Part shown: positions 35,083 through 42,934 of the stretch, piece after piece | How positions within the stretch are numbered: the stretch's first letter is position 1 | Layout of the letters: each line of letters starts with the position of its first letter | Origin: Marinococcus luteus_A | Lineage (GTDB): Bacteria; Bacillota; Bacilli; Bacillales; Marinococcaceae | Length of the DNA stretch: 64,000 bases | Assembly: GCF_034497705.1 (NCBI RefSeq) | Contig: NZ_JAXRUV010000003.1 | Coordinates: 186,001 to 250,000, forward strand | Reading direction: 5' to 3' | Program-made: the position numbers and the translations under genes | The notes under the pieces: generated by a model | What the model saw: the letters and a program-made list of their open reading frames with translations, nothing else | Database searches by the model: none | Told to the model about the DNA's origin: nothing

Positions 35083-35925
35083 ATGAAATCAACGTTAGAA
35101 GAAGCATACGAAGAGTGTCATCGTATTATTGCAATGCACAGTAAAACTTTTTCGAAGGCATTTGATATTCTGCCGCTTGAAAAAAGACAGGGCGTTTGGG
35201 CTGTCTATGCTTTTTGCCGGACCGTCGATGATATTGTGGATGAAGGAGAAAATCCGGAGCAGGAATTAAAGGAATTTGAAACGATGTTTCATCAGTTTCT
35301 CCGCGATCCATTTTATCAGCCGTCCCTGCAATGGATTGCCCTGAGGGATACTTTCGAACGTTTCGATATGGAAGTACAGCCTTTTATAGATATGATTCAG
35401 GGCCAGTATATGGATTTGGAAAAAATTTTTTATTACACATTGGAAGAAGTTGAAGGGTATTCCTATTATGTAGCAGGAACAGTAGGGCTGATGCTTCTTC
35501 CTATCCTTTCCCCGGAGCGTTTTGAACACCTGAAGCCGGGCGCCATCGCCCTTGGAAAGGCGATGCAGCTGACAAACATTCTTCGCGATGTAGGTGAAGA
35601 CCTGGAGCGTGGGCGCATTTATTTTCCGGTTGAAATACTCGAAAAGCATGGCTATACCACCAGGGATCTTTACCAGCACCGCCTTGATTCCTCATTTGTA
35701 CAGGCGTGGGAGGATATTGCCGCACGGGCAGAAGAGCTGTATACAGAGGCACTTGAATCTATTGAACAGTATCCAAAGGATGCAAGGTATCCCGTCAAAG
35801 GCGCTGCTTATATGTATCAGGCGATTTTGGAATCAGTACGGAAAAACAATTATCAGGTGTTTAAGGAGCGGGCCTACGTTTCCAAACGGGATAAATGGAG
35901 TATTTTAAAAAGATTATCCTCCTAA
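35083..35925 (+). CDS. crtM: Dehydrosqualene (diapophytoene) synthase CrtM
   Basis: CrtM joins two farnesyl diphosphates head to head, the first step of C30 carotenoid synthesis. The 280-residue protein has both aspartate-rich motifs: FCRTVDDIVDEG and LTNILRDVGEDLERGR. The ATG at 35083 is chosen because GAGAGGGG is well spaced from it; the ATG at 35074 abuts that site. FPP is supplied by IspA encoded at 10.5-11.4 kb. No glycosyl- or acyltransferase gene for staphyloxanthin-like tailoring follows. Confidence 0.9.
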   Translation: MKSTLEEAYEECHRIIAMHSKTFSKAFDILPLEKRQGVWAVYAFCRTVDDIVDEGENPEQELKEFETMFHQFLRDPFYQPSLQWIALRDTFERFDMEVQPFIDMIQGQYMDLEKIFYYTLEEVEGYSYYVAGTVGLMLLPILSPERFEHLKPGAIALGKAMQLTNILRDVGEDLERGRIYFPVEILEKHGYTTRDLYQHRLDSSFVQAWEDIAARAEELYTEALESIEQYPKDARYPVKGAAYMYQAILESVRKNNYQVFKERAYVSKRDKWSILKRLSS

Positions 35926-35964
35926 AGAATGCTAAGCAGGACGGGGAGTATGCCGAAAAGTATT

Positions 35965-35989
35965 CAGGCAGAAACTCTGCCTGTTTTTT
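35965..35989 (+). terminator. Terminator after crtM
   Basis: The 8-bp stem CAGGCAGA/TCTGCCTG with a 3-nt loop is followed by T6. Confidence 0.88.
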
Positions 35990-36129
35990 CTTTGGGTGAA
36001 AAACGAAGCCTTAAAATGGTATTTTATGTATGGAAAAATAAGTATGAATACATAAGGCTGGAACCGCGGGATGTTACTATATCCGGTGGTTTTATTATGT
36101 TTATGTACAGTTGCAGCAGGGGGATTTTT

Positions 36130-36246
36130 ATGAAAAGACGTGTCACGTTGCTGACAGCCGGGATCATCATTTTCATCACATTGCTCAGTATTTATGCAGT
36201 TTACCCATGGCTTGAAGAAATGGAAAAACAGATAGCGGTAGCATAG
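36130..36246 (+). CDS. Small membrane protein (38 residues)
   Basis: This short frame starts MKRRVTLLTAGIIIF and has a single membrane helix (about residues 5-25) and an acidic end. A site AGGGGG lies 6 bp before the ATG. No family is recognised. The frame is open upstream, but no site supports a longer protein. Confidence 0.5.
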   Translation: MKRRVTLLTAGIIIFITLLSIYAVYPWLEEMEKQIAVA

Positions 36247-36365
36247 CAGGAAGAAAATAACTCGGAAAAAGAGGAAGACCAAAAACGGCCATGGACAAGA
36301 GCCATTTGGTGTTACGCATGTAGATAACGGAAAGTATGCAGAAAAAACTGATATATGAGCGGGGC

Positions 36366-36400
36366 ATAAAAATAACCCACCAGGGTCGTAACTGGTGAGT
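36366..36400 (-). terminator. Terminator of the leftward coiled-coil protein gene
   Basis: On the minus strand the arms ACTCACCAG and CTGGTGGGT pair (one G-T) and are followed by a T-rich tract. A second 18-bp palindrome, TTTTCTCCG/CGGAGAAAA at 36425-36442, lies just after the stop codon. Confidence 0.65.
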
Positions 36401-36444
36401 TAACTCGTTTTAGAAAATCTTTTGTTTTCTCCGCGGAGAAAAGC

Positions 36445-37050
36445 TTAGCTATTGTCTTTGCTGTTTGGGCCACGCTGGTTTTTTCCTTCTTCCTGCGGTT
36501 CAATATCAGCCTGGTTATCTTTGCGTTTAATTTCTTCTTCCGGAGACTCCTGGATATTTTGGTTGGCACTGGTTTCAGAAGAAGAGGCGCTGGAATTGTC
36601 AGAGGAAGAATCAGAAGAAGAAACCTGCTCTGCGCCCTGTTTAGCCTGATCCTTTACTCCTTCGAGCTCCTGCTCGGCTTCTTTAGCTGTATCAGCTACA
36701 TCCTTCAGCTCATCACCGGCTTCTTTAGCTGTGGATACTACGCCTTCGGAGTCTTTTTTCACCTGCTGGATCTGTTCAATGATGTCTTTTCCGTAATCAT
36801 TGTATATCTCCTGCAGCTGGGTCGTTGCCTGCTTGGCAAGCTCTACTGTTCGCTGGAAGCGGCTTTTCAGTTCATCCGTATCGACTTCCTGATTAGCTTT
36901 ATTTACTTTATCCTTGATTCCTTCGCTGCTGCTACTTTCACTGTTGCTGGTGCTACCGGAGCTTTTCGTATACCAGTATACGCCTCCCCCAATAGCAGCG
37001 GCTGAAAGTGCAATAATCGGCAGTGTTTTTCTGGTTGATGTGTTACTCAT
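36445..37050 (-). CDS. Membrane-anchored coiled-coil protein, YtxH-like
   Basis: The 201-residue protein has one N-terminal membrane helix (TLPIIALSAAAIGGGVYWYT), a serine-rich spacer, a long helical coiled coil (about 45-135) and an S/N/E-rich acidic tail. The helix is close to the start and not followed by a cleavage site, so it is probably an anchor. The layout recalls YtxH-type stress proteins, but sequence similarity is weak. The ATG at 37050 follows AAAAGGAG. Confidence 0.7.
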   Translation of the reverse strand: MSNTSTRKTLPIIALSAAAIGGGVYWYTKSSGSTSNSESSSSEGIKDKVNKANQEVDTDELKSRFQRTVELAKQATTQLQEIYNDYGKDIIEQIQQVKKDSEGVVSTAKEAGDELKDVADTAKEAEQELEGVKDQAKQGAEQVSSSDSSSDNSSASSSETSANQNIQESPEEEIKRKDNQADIEPQEEGKNQRGPNSKDNS

Positions 37051-37100
37051 TATATCTACTCCTTTTAGTTTAAAATATGGAAGCAATGGTTCAGGAAATT

Positions 37101-37142
37101 AAAAAAAGAGTCAGCAAAGAAAAAGCTTTCTTCTGCTGGCTC
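37101..37142 (-). terminator. Terminator after the hydrolase gene
   Basis: On the minus strand GAGCCAGCA pairs with TGCTGACTC (one mismatch), with an inner AAGAAAG/CTTTTTCTTT helix, and is followed by T7. Confidence 0.75.
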
Positions 37143-37228
37143 ATGGTTTAGCTTATTATCCAACCATTACCGCCGTGCTCAATATGCAAAGTGAAAATGA
37201 ACTATAAATATATATCCTTTATGCTTCT

Positions 37229-38026
37229 TCAGTAAACATCCTGTTGAATTTTTGCGTAGACGTTGTTGTTAACAAAATTTCTGATGATAGCGTTCACTTC
37301 TTCAGCAGCTCTCGTAGGGAGCTGGTGTACCTTCCCCTGAATATGAACGTTTTGCACATGGGGAAGCCTGGATTTAAAATCCTGCTGATGCTTTTTTACA
37401 AACACATCGTTACTGCCAAATATCGTAAGCGCGGGGCAGGTAATATAAGGAAGAAGGCTGGTGCTGTCGTAATGCCTGCCATTCAAATACATTTGCTCCA
37501 TAATGCCGGGATCGCTGTTTTCAATATTTTTTTCGATGCGTGCCTGCTGGTCCTGCTTTTTGGTATGAGAAAAGGCAAGGCCTTTGCCAAGTGTACCAAG
37601 CAGATTTTCATACGTACTCCAGATGCCAAGGCGGAATTTTCCGGCTAGCAGAAACGTTCTTACTTTGGGAAAGCTGCTGATTAATACGAGCGCTTTCGTC
37701 TTTTCGGGATATTTGTAAGCAAATTCCTGGGCTGGCAGGCCGCCAAAGGAATAGCCGCAAAGAATAACCTGGTCAGTCCCAAGATGAGATACGAGGGCGT
37801 AGATATCCTCCGTCCACTGTCTGATGGTGCCGTCAGCGGCTTCACTGCGTTCGCTTCTGCCGTTTCCCCGTGGATCAAAGGTAACGACCCGAAACTGGTC
37901 TTCGAGCGGGTGCTGCTGCTCAAAGGCCGCGCAGCCGAGACCGGGAGGGGAAATAAATAAGAGTACAGGCCCCTGGCCTCGCTGTTCATAATAGAGTGAT
38001 GTGTTTTTTGAAATGAAATATGGCAT
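37229..38026 (-). CDS. Alpha/beta hydrolase
   Basis: The 265-residue protein has the alpha/beta hydrolase fold with the oxyanion region SPPGLG, the strand-loop TFDPRGNGRS and the nucleophile elbow GYSFGG. The catalytic acid is probably the Asp in GSNDVFVKK and the base the His in GKVHQLP. The substrate cannot be told. No signal peptide is present. It forms a single-gene unit. Confidence 0.85.
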   Translation of the reverse strand: MPYFISKNTSLYYEQRGQGPVLLFISPPGLGCAAFEQQHPLEDQFRVVTFDPRGNGRSERSEAADGTIRQWTEDIYALVSHLGTDQVILCGYSFGGLPAQEFAYKYPEKTKALVLISSFPKVRTFLLAGKFRLGIWSTYENLLGTLGKGLAFSHTKKQDQQARIEKNIENSDPGIMEQMYLNGRHYDSTSLLPYITCPALTIFGSNDVFVKKHQQDFKSRLPHVQNVHIQGKVHQLPTRAAEEVNAIIRNFVNNNVYAKIQQDVY

Positions 38027-38132
38027 AAACAGGCTCCTTCAGCTTTGTCAGCAATAAAATTAAAAAATTTATTCTTTCTATCTTTTTACCTTCAATCTAT
38101 ATAGCTAAACTTCAAAACTGGAAGAGGCCCAT

Positions 38133-38172
38133 TAAAAAAGCCCCTGTAAGCTTTCACCTGCTTAAAGGGAGC
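38133..38172 (-). terminator. Terminator after terC
   Basis: On the minus strand CCCTTTAAGC pairs imperfectly with GCTTACAGGGG, followed by CTTTTTT. Confidence 0.6.
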
Positions 38173-38206
38173 TGAATTCGTGTGTAAAGCTATGCTTCGT
38201 TAATGA

Positions 38207-38989
38207 TTAACGTTCCTCCACTGTTTCACCTGCTGATTTCGGGCTGGATAAAAACCAGCCGCTGACCACGATCACAACGAGGACAATATAGAAGGAAGCC
38301 TTCCACATCGGTGAATGGGAAAATGCTTCAGGAATGATGTGCAGCGCCGGGTGACTCAAAGCATAAACGGCTAGTTTGACACCGACCCATCCAACGATAA
38401 CAAAGGCAGTTATTTCAAGGCCTGGACGTTTTTCGAGCAGGGTAACAAATTTACCGGCAGCAAAACGCATAATAACAACCCCAATTAATCCGCCGAATAA
38501 AATCACCGCAAAGATTCCGCCGTCAAGGCCGCCAATTGCCGGAAGACCGGAGGCTGGAAGAGTAATAGCGAGAGCAACACCCGCAAGAATCGAATCGACG
38601 GCAAACGCAATGTCTGCAAGCTCTACTTTAAAAACAGTTTTCCAGAAGCCGGGCGATTTAGTTTCCTGTGCAGCAGCAGTCACGTTTTGCTGCTGGCGGT
38701 GGTGGGCCATATGCCTGATAATATGATTAATAGCTATATAGAGAAGGTAGGCCGCGCCGATAGCCTGCACCTGCCATACACCTGCCAGAAAACTGATGAT
38801 AAACAGCGATCCAAATCGGAAAAGAAAAGCGCCAAACAACCCGTAAAAAAGAGCTTTTTTTCGCTGTTTTTCAGGCAGATCCTTAACCATTACCGCCAAA
38901 ACCATCGCGTTATCAGCTGCCAGCACACCCTCAAGCAGGACCAGAATAATCAAAACCCAGCTGTATTCCATCAACAAACCTACATCCAT
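38207..38989 (-). CDS. TerC-family integral membrane protein (YkoY/YceF type)
   Basis: The 260-residue protein has about seven membrane helices. The family motifs EGVLAADNAMVLAVMV and VELADIAFAVDSILAG carry the acidic residues thought to bind metal. TerC proteins of Bacillus are linked to Mn2+ export and metalation of secreted proteins. The yybP-ykoY riboswitch upstream shows that the gene responds to Mn2+. A Mn2+ efflux role is therefore likely, together with MntR encoded at 3.6-4.0 kb. Confidence 0.9.
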   Translation of the reverse strand: MDVGLLMEYSWVLIILVLLEGVLAADNAMVLAVMVKDLPEKQRKKALFYGLFGAFLFRFGSLFIISFLAGVWQVQAIGAAYLLYIAINHIIRHMAHHRQQQNVTAAAQETKSPGFWKTVFKVELADIAFAVDSILAGVALAITLPASGLPAIGGLDGGIFAVILFGGLIGVVIMRFAAGKFVTLLEKRPGLEITAFVIVGWVGVKLAVYALSHPALHIIPEAFSHSPMWKASFYIVLVVIVVSGWFLSSPKSAGETVEER

Positions 38990-38991
38990 TT

Positions 38992-39014
38992 CTTTTCTCC
39001 CCTTATGAGAAAAG
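38992..39014 (-). promoter_or_regulatory. Hairpin covering the terC ribosome binding site
   Basis: In the mRNA, CTTTTCTC pairs with GAGAAAAG across a 7-nt loop. The second arm and loop include the AGGGGAG binding site directly ahead of the ATG. It could add translational control below the riboswitch. Confidence 0.45.
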
Positions 39015-39019
39015 GCATG

Positions 39020-39057
39020 AAAAAAGCCTTTCCCCTGAATGATTCGAAGGAAAAGGC
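39020..39057 (-). terminator. Second terminator in the terC leader
   Basis: In the mRNA, GCCTTTTCC pairs with GGGGAAAGGC and is followed by T6. It lies between the riboswitch terminator and the start codon. Confidence 0.7.
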
Positions 39058-39060
39058 ATC

Positions 39061-39195
39061 AAAAAAACCTTTTCCTCCCCCAAAATTGCTGCGGAGAAGA
39101 AAAGGTCTCGCTTATAGTCTGGTAACTACCATCAGCACCGGGGTCAAAGCCCGTCATGACGATGCAGATGCAGGAAAGCTACTCCCCTTTTATTC
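39061..39195 (-). promoter_or_regulatory. yybP-ykoY Mn2+ riboswitch with intrinsic terminator
   Basis: The leader read on the minus strand has the conserved GGGGAGTAGC near its 5' end (about 39188-39179). CCCCGGTGCTGATGGT follows in the middle, and GCGAGACC (39111-39104) closes the aptamer with P1 (AAAAGG/CCTTTT). The CCTTTT arm also starts a terminator hairpin (CCTTTTCTTCTCC with GGGGGAGGAAAAGG, then T7 at 39067-39061). P1 formation on Mn2+ binding would prevent termination and turn terC on. Confidence 0.92.
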
Positions 39196-39202
39196 TATAT
39201 TA

Positions 39203-39231
39203 AGCATATTCTGAAGTGCAGATAAAGTCAA
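39203..39231 (-). promoter_or_regulatory. Promoter of the terC riboswitch transcript
   Basis: On the minus strand TTGACT (39231-39226) and TATGCT (39208-39203) are separated by 17 bp. Transcription would start about where the aptamer begins. Confidence 0.7.
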
Positions 39232-39301
39232 TCTTTATTTAAAAGGGAAGCAGGAATGAAAGGGGGGTTGAACGGCCCGGCATACTGTACTAAAAACCTT
39301 T

Positions 39302-39330
39302 TTGAAATCGAGTGACAGAGCCTATATACT
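39302..39330 (+). promoter_or_regulatory. Promoter of the PilZ gene
   Basis: TTGAAA and TATACT are separated by 17 bp, 44 bp ahead of the coding start. Confidence 0.7.
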
Positions 39331-39373
39331 ATTAATACCGTACTTATTTCACGCAAAGATAAAGGAGAAAAGT

Positions 39374-39748
39374 ATGCCGGAATCAAGAAAAAACCTACGC
39401 TACTATTTCGAAGATCAGCCACTCCACGGAACCTTCTTCATTTACCGGATGGACAATACTATCGTGAACAGCGCGGCAGGTGAAATGATCATCCATGACC
39501 TCTCCGGCGGGGGCATGCGTTTCTTTTCCCGTTTGAATCTGCCGGTCACAGAGCGGGTGCTTTTGACTTTTTCCTTTCGCTTGCTTCATAAAAACTTTAT
39601 CCTTCACGGCTATATAAAACGAAAGGAAAAACAAAGCGGCGGCAGCATATACGGTGTCTTTTTCCCGGACGAAGTTAACGATCAAAAAAATGACCTGGTG
39701 CGCACGGTGCACCAATTAAACATCGAACGAAAAGAACGCCAGAGTTAA
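39374..39748 (+). CDS. PilZ-domain protein
   Basis: The 124-residue protein is a single PilZ domain, the common receptor for cyclic di-GMP. The N-terminal RKNLR matches RxxxR and DLSGGGMRF matches the D/NxSxxG motif, so ligand-binding residues are present. The ATG follows AAAGGAG. A small acidic gene lies 55 bp downstream, and an EAL-domain gene that may degrade the same messenger is convergent at 40.2-41.2 kb. The output of this receptor is unknown. Confidence 0.85.
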   Translation: MPESRKNLRYYFEDQPLHGTFFIYRMDNTIVNSAAGEMIIHDLSGGGMRFFSRLNLPVTERVLLTFSFRLLHKNFILHGYIKRKEKQSGGSIYGVFFPDEVNDQKNDLVRTVHQLNIERKERQS

Positions 39749-39803
39749 GACGGCACGGAGAATTTCTGTTTTTCCAACGCGTAGAGACAAGAGGAGGGGC
39801 TGT

Positions 39804-40022
39804 ATGGATAACGATTTACTAAAAGAGCTGCTGCTGATTGCCCGTATTGCTGCTAAAGAACAGGGGACGATTACCCCGGATGATTCCAATGAAGAAGCGC
39901 ATTTTGATTACTTGATCAAAGAAGCGATGCTCGAAGCAGAAAAAAAGATAGACGAAGAGGAAAAGGTCGAATATGTGGACCCGGTGGTGACGGAAAAGGG
40001 CAGCCGCTTTATTGATCTATAA
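39804..40022 (+). CDS. Uncharacterised small acidic protein (72 residues)
   Basis: The protein is short, helical and acidic (LIKEAMLEAEKKIDEEEKVE). It has no membrane segment and no recognised family. The site GAGGAGGGG precedes the ATG at 39804. It lies just after the PilZ gene and may be co-transcribed with it, so a partner role is possible but unproven. Confidence 0.65.
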   Translation: MDNDLLKELLLIARIAAKEQGTITPDDSNEEAHFDYLIKEAMLEAEKKIDEEEKVEYVDPVVTEKGSRFIDL

Positions 40023-40075
40023 TTTCCCGCTGCCTCTTGGAAGCGGGAAATTATCTAAATGCCAATAATAATAAA

Positions 40076-40107
40076 CAAGCCCTCCGGCTTAAGTGTCGGA
40101 GGGCTTG
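40076..40107. terminator. Bidirectional terminator between the small gene and the EAL gene
   Basis: The 11-bp stem CAAGCCCTCCG/CGGAGGGCTTG with a 10-nt loop lies between converging genes. A second stem TTTCCCGC/GCGGGAAA is at 40023-40050. Neither has a strong T-run. Confidence 0.55.
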
Positions 40108-40182
40108 ATGTATAGGTGAAGCCATTTGACCTGCGATTGATATAAACAGAAAAAGCACGTGCCTGGCACATGCTTCGTAAGA

Positions 40183-41235
40183 TCAGTGGTTCGTATTAAC
40201 GGTGTGGGGAAGGTAATCCAGAGGCTGCTCCTGTGGCTTAGCGAAATAATATCCCTGAAACAGCTCATAGCCCATTTCGACTAAGTAATCGGCATCTTCT
40301 TTATGTTCGACTCCTTCAGCAAGTGGCTGAGAGCCGGTGTGGGCAGCGACCTGCAGCAGCGAAGCCGCGACTTTTCGTTTTTCGGGGTCCCGGCTTACGC
40401 CGTCGGAATATTCTCTGGCCAGTTTAACAATATCCGGCTCAAGGTAAGATAGCTTTTTGAGGTCATTAGCCCCGGTGCCTACGTCGTCTAAAGCATATTT
40501 AAAACCATGATTCCGGTAATAATCGAGGATGCTTTTTAAATGATCAATATCCTGCACCTCATCGCTTTCCACAACTTCAAAAACTACGTTTCCCGGTGAG
40601 ATGCCCATTTCATTTATCAGGGAAATAGTGGTCGATAAACAGTGCTCAGGCACATAAATAGCGGTCGGAATAAAATTGATAAAGATGAGCTTGTCTTTAA
40701 TAACGGCTGCATTTCTGACAGAAGCCATCCGGCAGGCACGGTCAAGCGCAAACAGCCGGTGGCGGGCGCGCGCTGCCTCGAGCAAAAAGAATGGGGCAAT
40801 CGTGCTTCCGTCGGATGCTTTTCCACGGGAGAGCATCTCGTGCCCGACAATAGTATAGCTTCCGTTATCTGGCCGAACGATAGGCTGGTAATGCGACTGT
40901 ATCTGCTCCTGATCGATAATGTCATCGATCCATCCTGCTTCTTTGTAAGCGTGGAGGGAGCGAAGCGGCTGTCTGTTAGCTTCGTCTTCCAAAGGATTAT
41001 TCTTTTTTGCCGGGAAAATAAAAATTTCTTCAGGATTATAGTGAACTTCCAGGTAGTCCAGCAAATCAAAAGCAATGGTTTTATCCATCCATACCATACG
41101 ATTGTTTACTTCCTGCCACTGGTTTTCGCTGTATTCACTAAAATAAGGGGCGAGCAAGGCAGGAGACTGGTCGTTTTCAAAAATGAACGTATAGCCCTGG
41201 TGGCCGGGCATGCAAATGTCGCAACCGTTCTTCAT
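40183..41235 (-). CDS. EAL-domain protein, probable c-di-GMP phosphodiesterase
   Basis: The 350-residue protein has an N-terminal part of about 100 residues beginning with CDICMPGHQG, which may hold a metal or haem, and a C-terminal EAL domain. The EAL signature is changed to EML (HEMLSR). The other catalytic residues appear present: Asn in FINFIPT, Glu in FEVVESDE, DDVGTGANDLK, PDIVKLA, LAEGVEHKEDAD and QGYYFAKP. It is likely active on cyclic di-GMP, with the EML change a caution. No membrane segment is present. Confidence 0.85.
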   Translation of the reverse strand: MKNGCDICMPGHQGYTFIFENDQSPALLAPYFSEYSENQWQEVNNRMVWMDKTIAFDLLDYLEVHYNPEEIFIFPAKKNNPLEDEANRQPLRSLHAYKEAGWIDDIIDQEQIQSHYQPIVRPDNGSYTIVGHEMLSRGKASDGSTIAPFFLLEAARARHRLFALDRACRMASVRNAAVIKDKLIFINFIPTAIYVPEHCLSTTISLINEMGISPGNVVFEVVESDEVQDIDHLKSILDYYRNHGFKYALDDVGTGANDLKKLSYLEPDIVKLAREYSDGVSRDPEKRKVAASLLQVAAHTGSQPLAEGVEHKEDADYLVEMGYELFQGYYFAKPQEQPLDYLPHTVNTNH

Positions 41236-41349
41236 AGATGACCTCCAAATGATGTCGTTTTAATAATAATATCGGCTGAAGAACTATGTATTCAAGTGTT
41301 TCAAGAGAAATTTTGGATAAAAAGTGATACCGGGCTACAAACAAAATCT

Positions 41350-41371
41350 ATTTAAACATTGATGTTTAAAT
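41350..41371. promoter_or_regulatory. Perfect 22-bp inverted repeat ahead of the aldo/keto reductase gene
   Basis: Arms ATTTAAACAT and ATGTTTAAAT are separated by TG. A TAAAAT at 41390-41395 would place its -35 region over the right arm, so the repeat probably is a repressor operator. No matching regulator gene is adjacent. Confidence 0.6.
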
Positions 41372-41500
41372 CTTACTGTGAAAGGTAACTAAAATAGAGT
41401 GATCGTTGGCAGAAACCTGAATCGTTACAGGTGAGATACGTTGGATCAGCCATTTAAATGTAAAAAATGGCTTCACCTTATATAAAGGAGGAAAAAATTT

Positions 41501-42487
41501 ATGATTAATTTGAAGCAGGAAGGAAAACTTGGCTTTGGCACAGCGCCGCTTGGGAATATGTACCGTGATATTCCGGAAGAGGAAGCTTTAAAAACAATTG
41601 AAACAGCCTGGGAACACGGCATTCGTTACTTTGACACCGCGCCTTTTTACGGAGCAGGGCTGGCGGAGCTGCGCTTAGGTAAAGCGCTGGCCAGGCATAA
41701 CCGCGATGATTTTGTATTAGGTACGAAAGTCGGCCGTTATATTTCCGAAGAAACAGAAGAAAAAGAAGGCCTGTTTGCCAATGGCCGCAACAATAAAGTG
41801 ATTACCGATTATACCGCGGAAGGCACACGCCGGTCGATTGAGCAGAGCCTCGAGCGCCTTCAGATGGACCGGATTGATTTTGTGTATGTGCATGACATTT
41901 CTCCGGATTTTCAGGGAGACGAATGGCTCGCTAAATTTGAAGAGGCAAGAACAGGCGCATTCCGTGAACTGACCAAACTACGGGAAGAGGGCGTCATTCA
42001 ATCCTGGGGAATTGGAGTAAACCGGACGGAGCCGATTGAGCTCGCTCTTGACCTTGAAGATTCCAATCCTGATATCAGCCTGCAGGCTACCCGTTATACG
42101 CTGCTTAACCACGAGCGTGCGCTTCAGCGCTTAATGCCGGGAGCCGAGGCACAGGACGTGAGCATTGTAGTCGGAGCGCCTTACGGATCAGGCGTACTCG
42201 CCGGTGGTTCCACGTACGAATACTCGGATATCCCGCCGGAAATTGCTTCCCGTGTCGAGCAGATGAAGTCCATTGCTGAACGCCACAATGTGAGCCTGAT
42301 TGCAGCTTCCCTGCAGTTTTCAGCCGCTCATCCGGCAGTGGCAGCTGTTATACCAGGAGCAAGTCGTCCGCAGCGTATTCAGGACAACCTCGAAGCATTA
42401 AACGCCGATATTCCTGCAGCTTTCTGGCAGGAACTGCGTAAAGAGAAACTGGTTTCCCCTGAAGCGCCGCTTCCAATTAAAGAATAA
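41501..42487 (+). CDS. Aldo/keto reductase
   Basis: The 328-residue protein has the AKR barrel with the catalytic tetrad: Asp and Tyr in RYFDTAPFYGAG, Lys in LGTKVGRY and His in VYVHDISPD. It resembles the D-threo-aldose dehydrogenase/pyridoxal dehydrogenase branch. The NADP-binding end AVIPGASRPQRIQDN is present. The substrate is unknown. The ATG follows AAAGGAGG. Confidence 0.88.
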   Translation: MINLKQEGKLGFGTAPLGNMYRDIPEEEALKTIETAWEHGIRYFDTAPFYGAGLAELRLGKALARHNRDDFVLGTKVGRYISEETEEKEGLFANGRNNKVITDYTAEGTRRSIEQSLERLQMDRIDFVYVHDISPDFQGDEWLAKFEEARTGAFRELTKLREEGVIQSWGIGVNRTEPIELALDLEDSNPDISLQATRYTLLNHERALQRLMPGAEAQDVSIVVGAPYGSGVLAGGSTYEYSDIPPEIASRVEQMKSIAERHNVSLIAASLQFSAAHPAVAAVIPGASRPQRIQDNLEALNADIPAAFWQELRKEKLVSPEAPLPIKE

Positions 42488-42504
42488 ATATGGTTAAAAT
42501 TATA

Positions 42505-42541
42505 GCCGTCGTGCCTGTATTTAGGCGCGGCGGCTTTTTTT
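42505..42541 (+). terminator. Terminator after the aldo/keto reductase gene
   Basis: The stem GCCGTCGTGCCT/AGGCGCGGCGGC with one T-G pair is followed by T7. Confidence 0.88.
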
Positions 42542-42552
42542 ACAGAAAAAGT

Positions 42553-42652
42553 AAAAGTAGGCCGGAAAACTCCGGCCTACTGAACAATGAGGGTGGCGGT
42601 CATATCTGCATGCCCCTCACCGCAAGAAAAAGGCAGATACAGAAAATTTCAT
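42553..42652 (-). other. Possible tiny transcription unit: 11-codon frame plus hairpin
   Basis: On the minus strand a strong site (GAGAGGAG) precedes ATG at 42652 and an 11-codon frame MKFSVSAFFLR ending at 42617. It is followed by a 12-bp hairpin AGTAGGCCGGA/TCCGGCCTACT (42557-42582) and a T-rich tract. It could be a leader peptide, a small RNA or chance. Confidence 0.3.
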
Positions 42653-42934
42653 AGTAAAGTCTCCTCTCGATATTAAAATACGGTGTTTCATACGAAAAAA
42701 GCTTGCAAGGTGCCATGACAGCTGAGACGAAATATACGACTGACTTTTACAATTAGTGTAAAACATAAGGAGAATAAAAAAACAAAATTTGCCATAATAG
42801 ACAAAGAAAATCATTTGGAAATGACGGAATATTTGTTATTCTTAAGGCAGAAGACTAGATTTAAAGACTTGATACCTTTATACTAGTTGTAGCTTCATGG
42901 ATTTAATTGAGTGAATTATTAGGAGGAGTTACTT

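Noticed and set aside
42617..42814. A 65-codon minus-strand frame.
   Set aside because: Its upstream part lacks a ribosome site and is of random composition; only the last 11 codons have one, reported separately.
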